This document shows, piece by piece, positions 7,852 through 8,554 of a stretch of DNA of 8,554 bases. Numbering within the stretch: the first letter of the stretch is position 1; each line of letters begins with the position of its first letter. The notes beneath the pieces were generated by a model. That model did not search any database. It saw nothing but the letters and a program-made list of their open reading frames with translations, and was not told the DNA's origin. The stretch is from an uncultured Chromatiaceae bacterium (lineage in GTDB: Bacteria; Pseudomonadota; Gammaproteobacteria; Enterobacterales; Alteromonadaceae): positions 1 through 8,554 of the forward strand of contig CAMLNG010000140.1 in assembly GCA_946481195.1 (NCBI GenBank), read 5' to 3'. Made by a program: the position numbers and the translations under genes.

Positions 7852-8268
7852 ATGACGGATGTCTCAACGGCGGCACCGACTGACGATATCCGCCAGGACC
7901 CGGCCGTGCAGAAGTTACTGGAGCGGATGCCGTCAGAGGTGCAACAAAGTTTTACTGAAGCGCAGCTGAGTTACTTACGGGTGGCGTTAGGGGCGCGGCA
8001 GTGGGGCAAACATAAACTGGATGTGCGTGGCACACTCGGTGTTGGCAGCTGGCGTTATTATTATGTGCTGGTTGCAGGGCGCAATAAACGCAGCCAATAT
8101 CGTCAGCATAAAGCAGGGATGTTGGTCAAAGCAGTACTGATCAGTGTGTTGTTAATAGTCAGCACCTTACTCGGTTTATTCGTGCTGTATTTAGTCAAGT
8201 CAGCGCTTGGTATTGACCTGTTTGCCGATTTTTCGCTCGGGATTTGGGGTTGGCTCCAGTCTCTGTGA
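7852..8268 (+). CDS. Small single-TM protein of unknown function at operon end
   Basis: This 138-residue protein has no recognised catalytic motif. The first 20 residues are polar and low in conservation cues. Residues about 21-92 form a soluble region with RMPSEVQQSFTEAQLSYL, a Trp/His/Lys/Asp patch (QWGKHKLDVR), aromatic GSWRYYYVLV and a basic NKRSQYRQHK run. One strong transmembrane helix follows at about 94-115, and the tail ends in a short amphipathic, Trp-containing segment. The basic residues just before the helix suggest a cytoplasmic N-terminus and periplasmic C-terminus. I have a faint recollection of similar small proteins carrying a doubtful '3-phosphoshikimate 1-carboxyvinyltransferase' label, but nothing here resembles EPSP synthase. 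The ATG lies 5 nt after manB, with AAGG at 7839-7842 as a plausible RBS, and the gene ends right before the hairpin, so it is the operon's last gene. A role in polysaccharide production is inferred from position alone. Confidence 0.82.
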   Translation: MTDVSTAAPTDDIRQDPAVQKLLERMPSEVQQSFTEAQLSYLRVALGARQWGKHKLDVRGTLGVGSWRYYYVLVAGRNKRSQYRQHKAGMLVKAVLISVLLIVSTLLGLFVLYLVKSALGIDLFADFSLGIWGWLQSL

Positions 8269-8272
8269 ACAG

Positions 8273-8307
8273 GTAGCTGTGCGACAACTTGGTTGTCGCA
8301 CAGCTAC
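8273..8307 (+). terminator. Perfect 16-bp hairpin, likely operon terminator
   Basis: The arm GTAGCTGTGCGACAAC (8273-8288) is exactly repeated in inverse at 8292-8307, with a 3-nt TTG loop at 8289-8291. It begins 4 nt after the stop codon of the last plus-strand gene. The downstream U-tract is imperfect (ATCTTTATC), so intrinsic termination on the plus strand is likely but perhaps not complete. It also lies 12 nt beyond the stop of the convergent minus-strand gene, so it may serve both directions, although the minus-strand downstream sequence (CTGTTCAC) is poor in U. Confidence 0.8.
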
Positions 8308-8319
8308 ATCTTTATCGCA

Positions 8320-8553
8320 TCAGAGGCTGATTTCCAACCGCTGAACGACCACACCGTTTTGTTGTTCTTCGTCGTCTTCTTCCAATAACCCAACCGGTTT
8401 CGCCGGCACAGATTCTTTGTCAAAAGCAGTATCGCCAGAAAACTCGGCAGCGCGGTCTTTACTGACTGCAGCGAAATCAAACAGGTTTTTATCCACCATG
8501 TGTGACGGCACTATGTTTTGCATGGCCTGAAACATGGTTTCGATGCGGCCCGG
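8320..8553 (-). CDS. C-terminal end of an unrecognised convergent protein (partial)
   Basis: The minus-strand frame is open from the right edge of the window to a TGA at 8320-8322, giving about 77 C-terminal residues; the start lies beyond the window. Visible features are RIETMFQAMQNIVPS, a DKNLFDFAAVSKDRAAEF stretch and an acidic, low-complexity LLEEDDEEQQ run, then VVVQRLEISL at the end. No membrane segment or signal is seen in this part. I do not recognise the family. An ATG at 8533-8535 lies inside the frame, but the frame runs past it to the edge, so this is more likely an internal Met than the true start. The gene faces the polysaccharide operon across the hairpin, so it is probably a separate transcription unit. 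Coding status is supported by the open frame to the edge and by a terminator-like hairpin just past the stop codon, but not by homology. Confidence 0.5.
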   Translation of the reverse strand, partial: PGRIETMFQAMQNIVPSHMVDKNLFDFAAVSKDRAAEFSGDTAFDKESVPAKPVGLLEEDDEEQQNGVVVQRLEISL

Positions 8554-8554
8554 G

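Overview
The window is most likely chromosomal DNA from a Gram-negative gammaproteobacterium. It has an outer-membrane beta-barrel, a periplasmic polysaccharide export protein, a Wzz-fused tyrosine kinase and balanced base composition. The gene order resembles the Vibrio vpsM-N-O-P block, and the general look suits Alteromonadales/Rheinheimera-like or Vibrio-like relatives. The taxon is inferred; no rRNA or tRNA is present to fix it.

Positions 2-4965 (+) hold a tightly packed export block. It runs: the 3' part of an outer-membrane beta-barrel protein, a short OPX-type export protein, a Wzc/VpsO-type bacterial tyrosine kinase (BY-kinase) and co-polymerase, a PHP-type CpsB/CapC phosphotyrosine phosphatase, and a VpsP-like membrane-anchored protein. 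Junctions are 8 nt or less, or overlap by 1 to 4 nt, so translation is probably coupled and the genes cotranscribed. After a 90-nt spacer with a weak candidate promoter comes a GDP-mannose supply module at 5056-7846. It consists of bifunctional ManC (mannose-1-phosphate guanylyltransferase plus type II phosphomannose isomerase) and ManB (phosphomannomutase). A small one-TM protein of unknown function (7852-8268) ends the operon. A perfect 16-bp hairpin (8273-8307) follows its stop codon. The window closes with the C-terminal end of an unrecognised convergent gene on the minus strand.

Together the genes describe the export half and one precursor pathway of an exopolysaccharide or capsule system. 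ManC and ManB turn fructose-6-phosphate into GDP-mannose. The kinase, reversibly dephosphorylated by the PHP phosphatase, would control chain length and export. The OPX protein and beta-barrel would carry polymer across the periplasm and outer membrane. No glycosyltransferase, flippase, polymerase, mobile element, CRISPR array or RNA gene is visible; the assembly genes presumably lie upstream. I see no wholly new system. The points most worth a second look are the short OPX protein beside its own barrel, the PHP phosphatase placed between VpsO-like and VpsP-like genes, and the uncharacterised terminal membrane protein.
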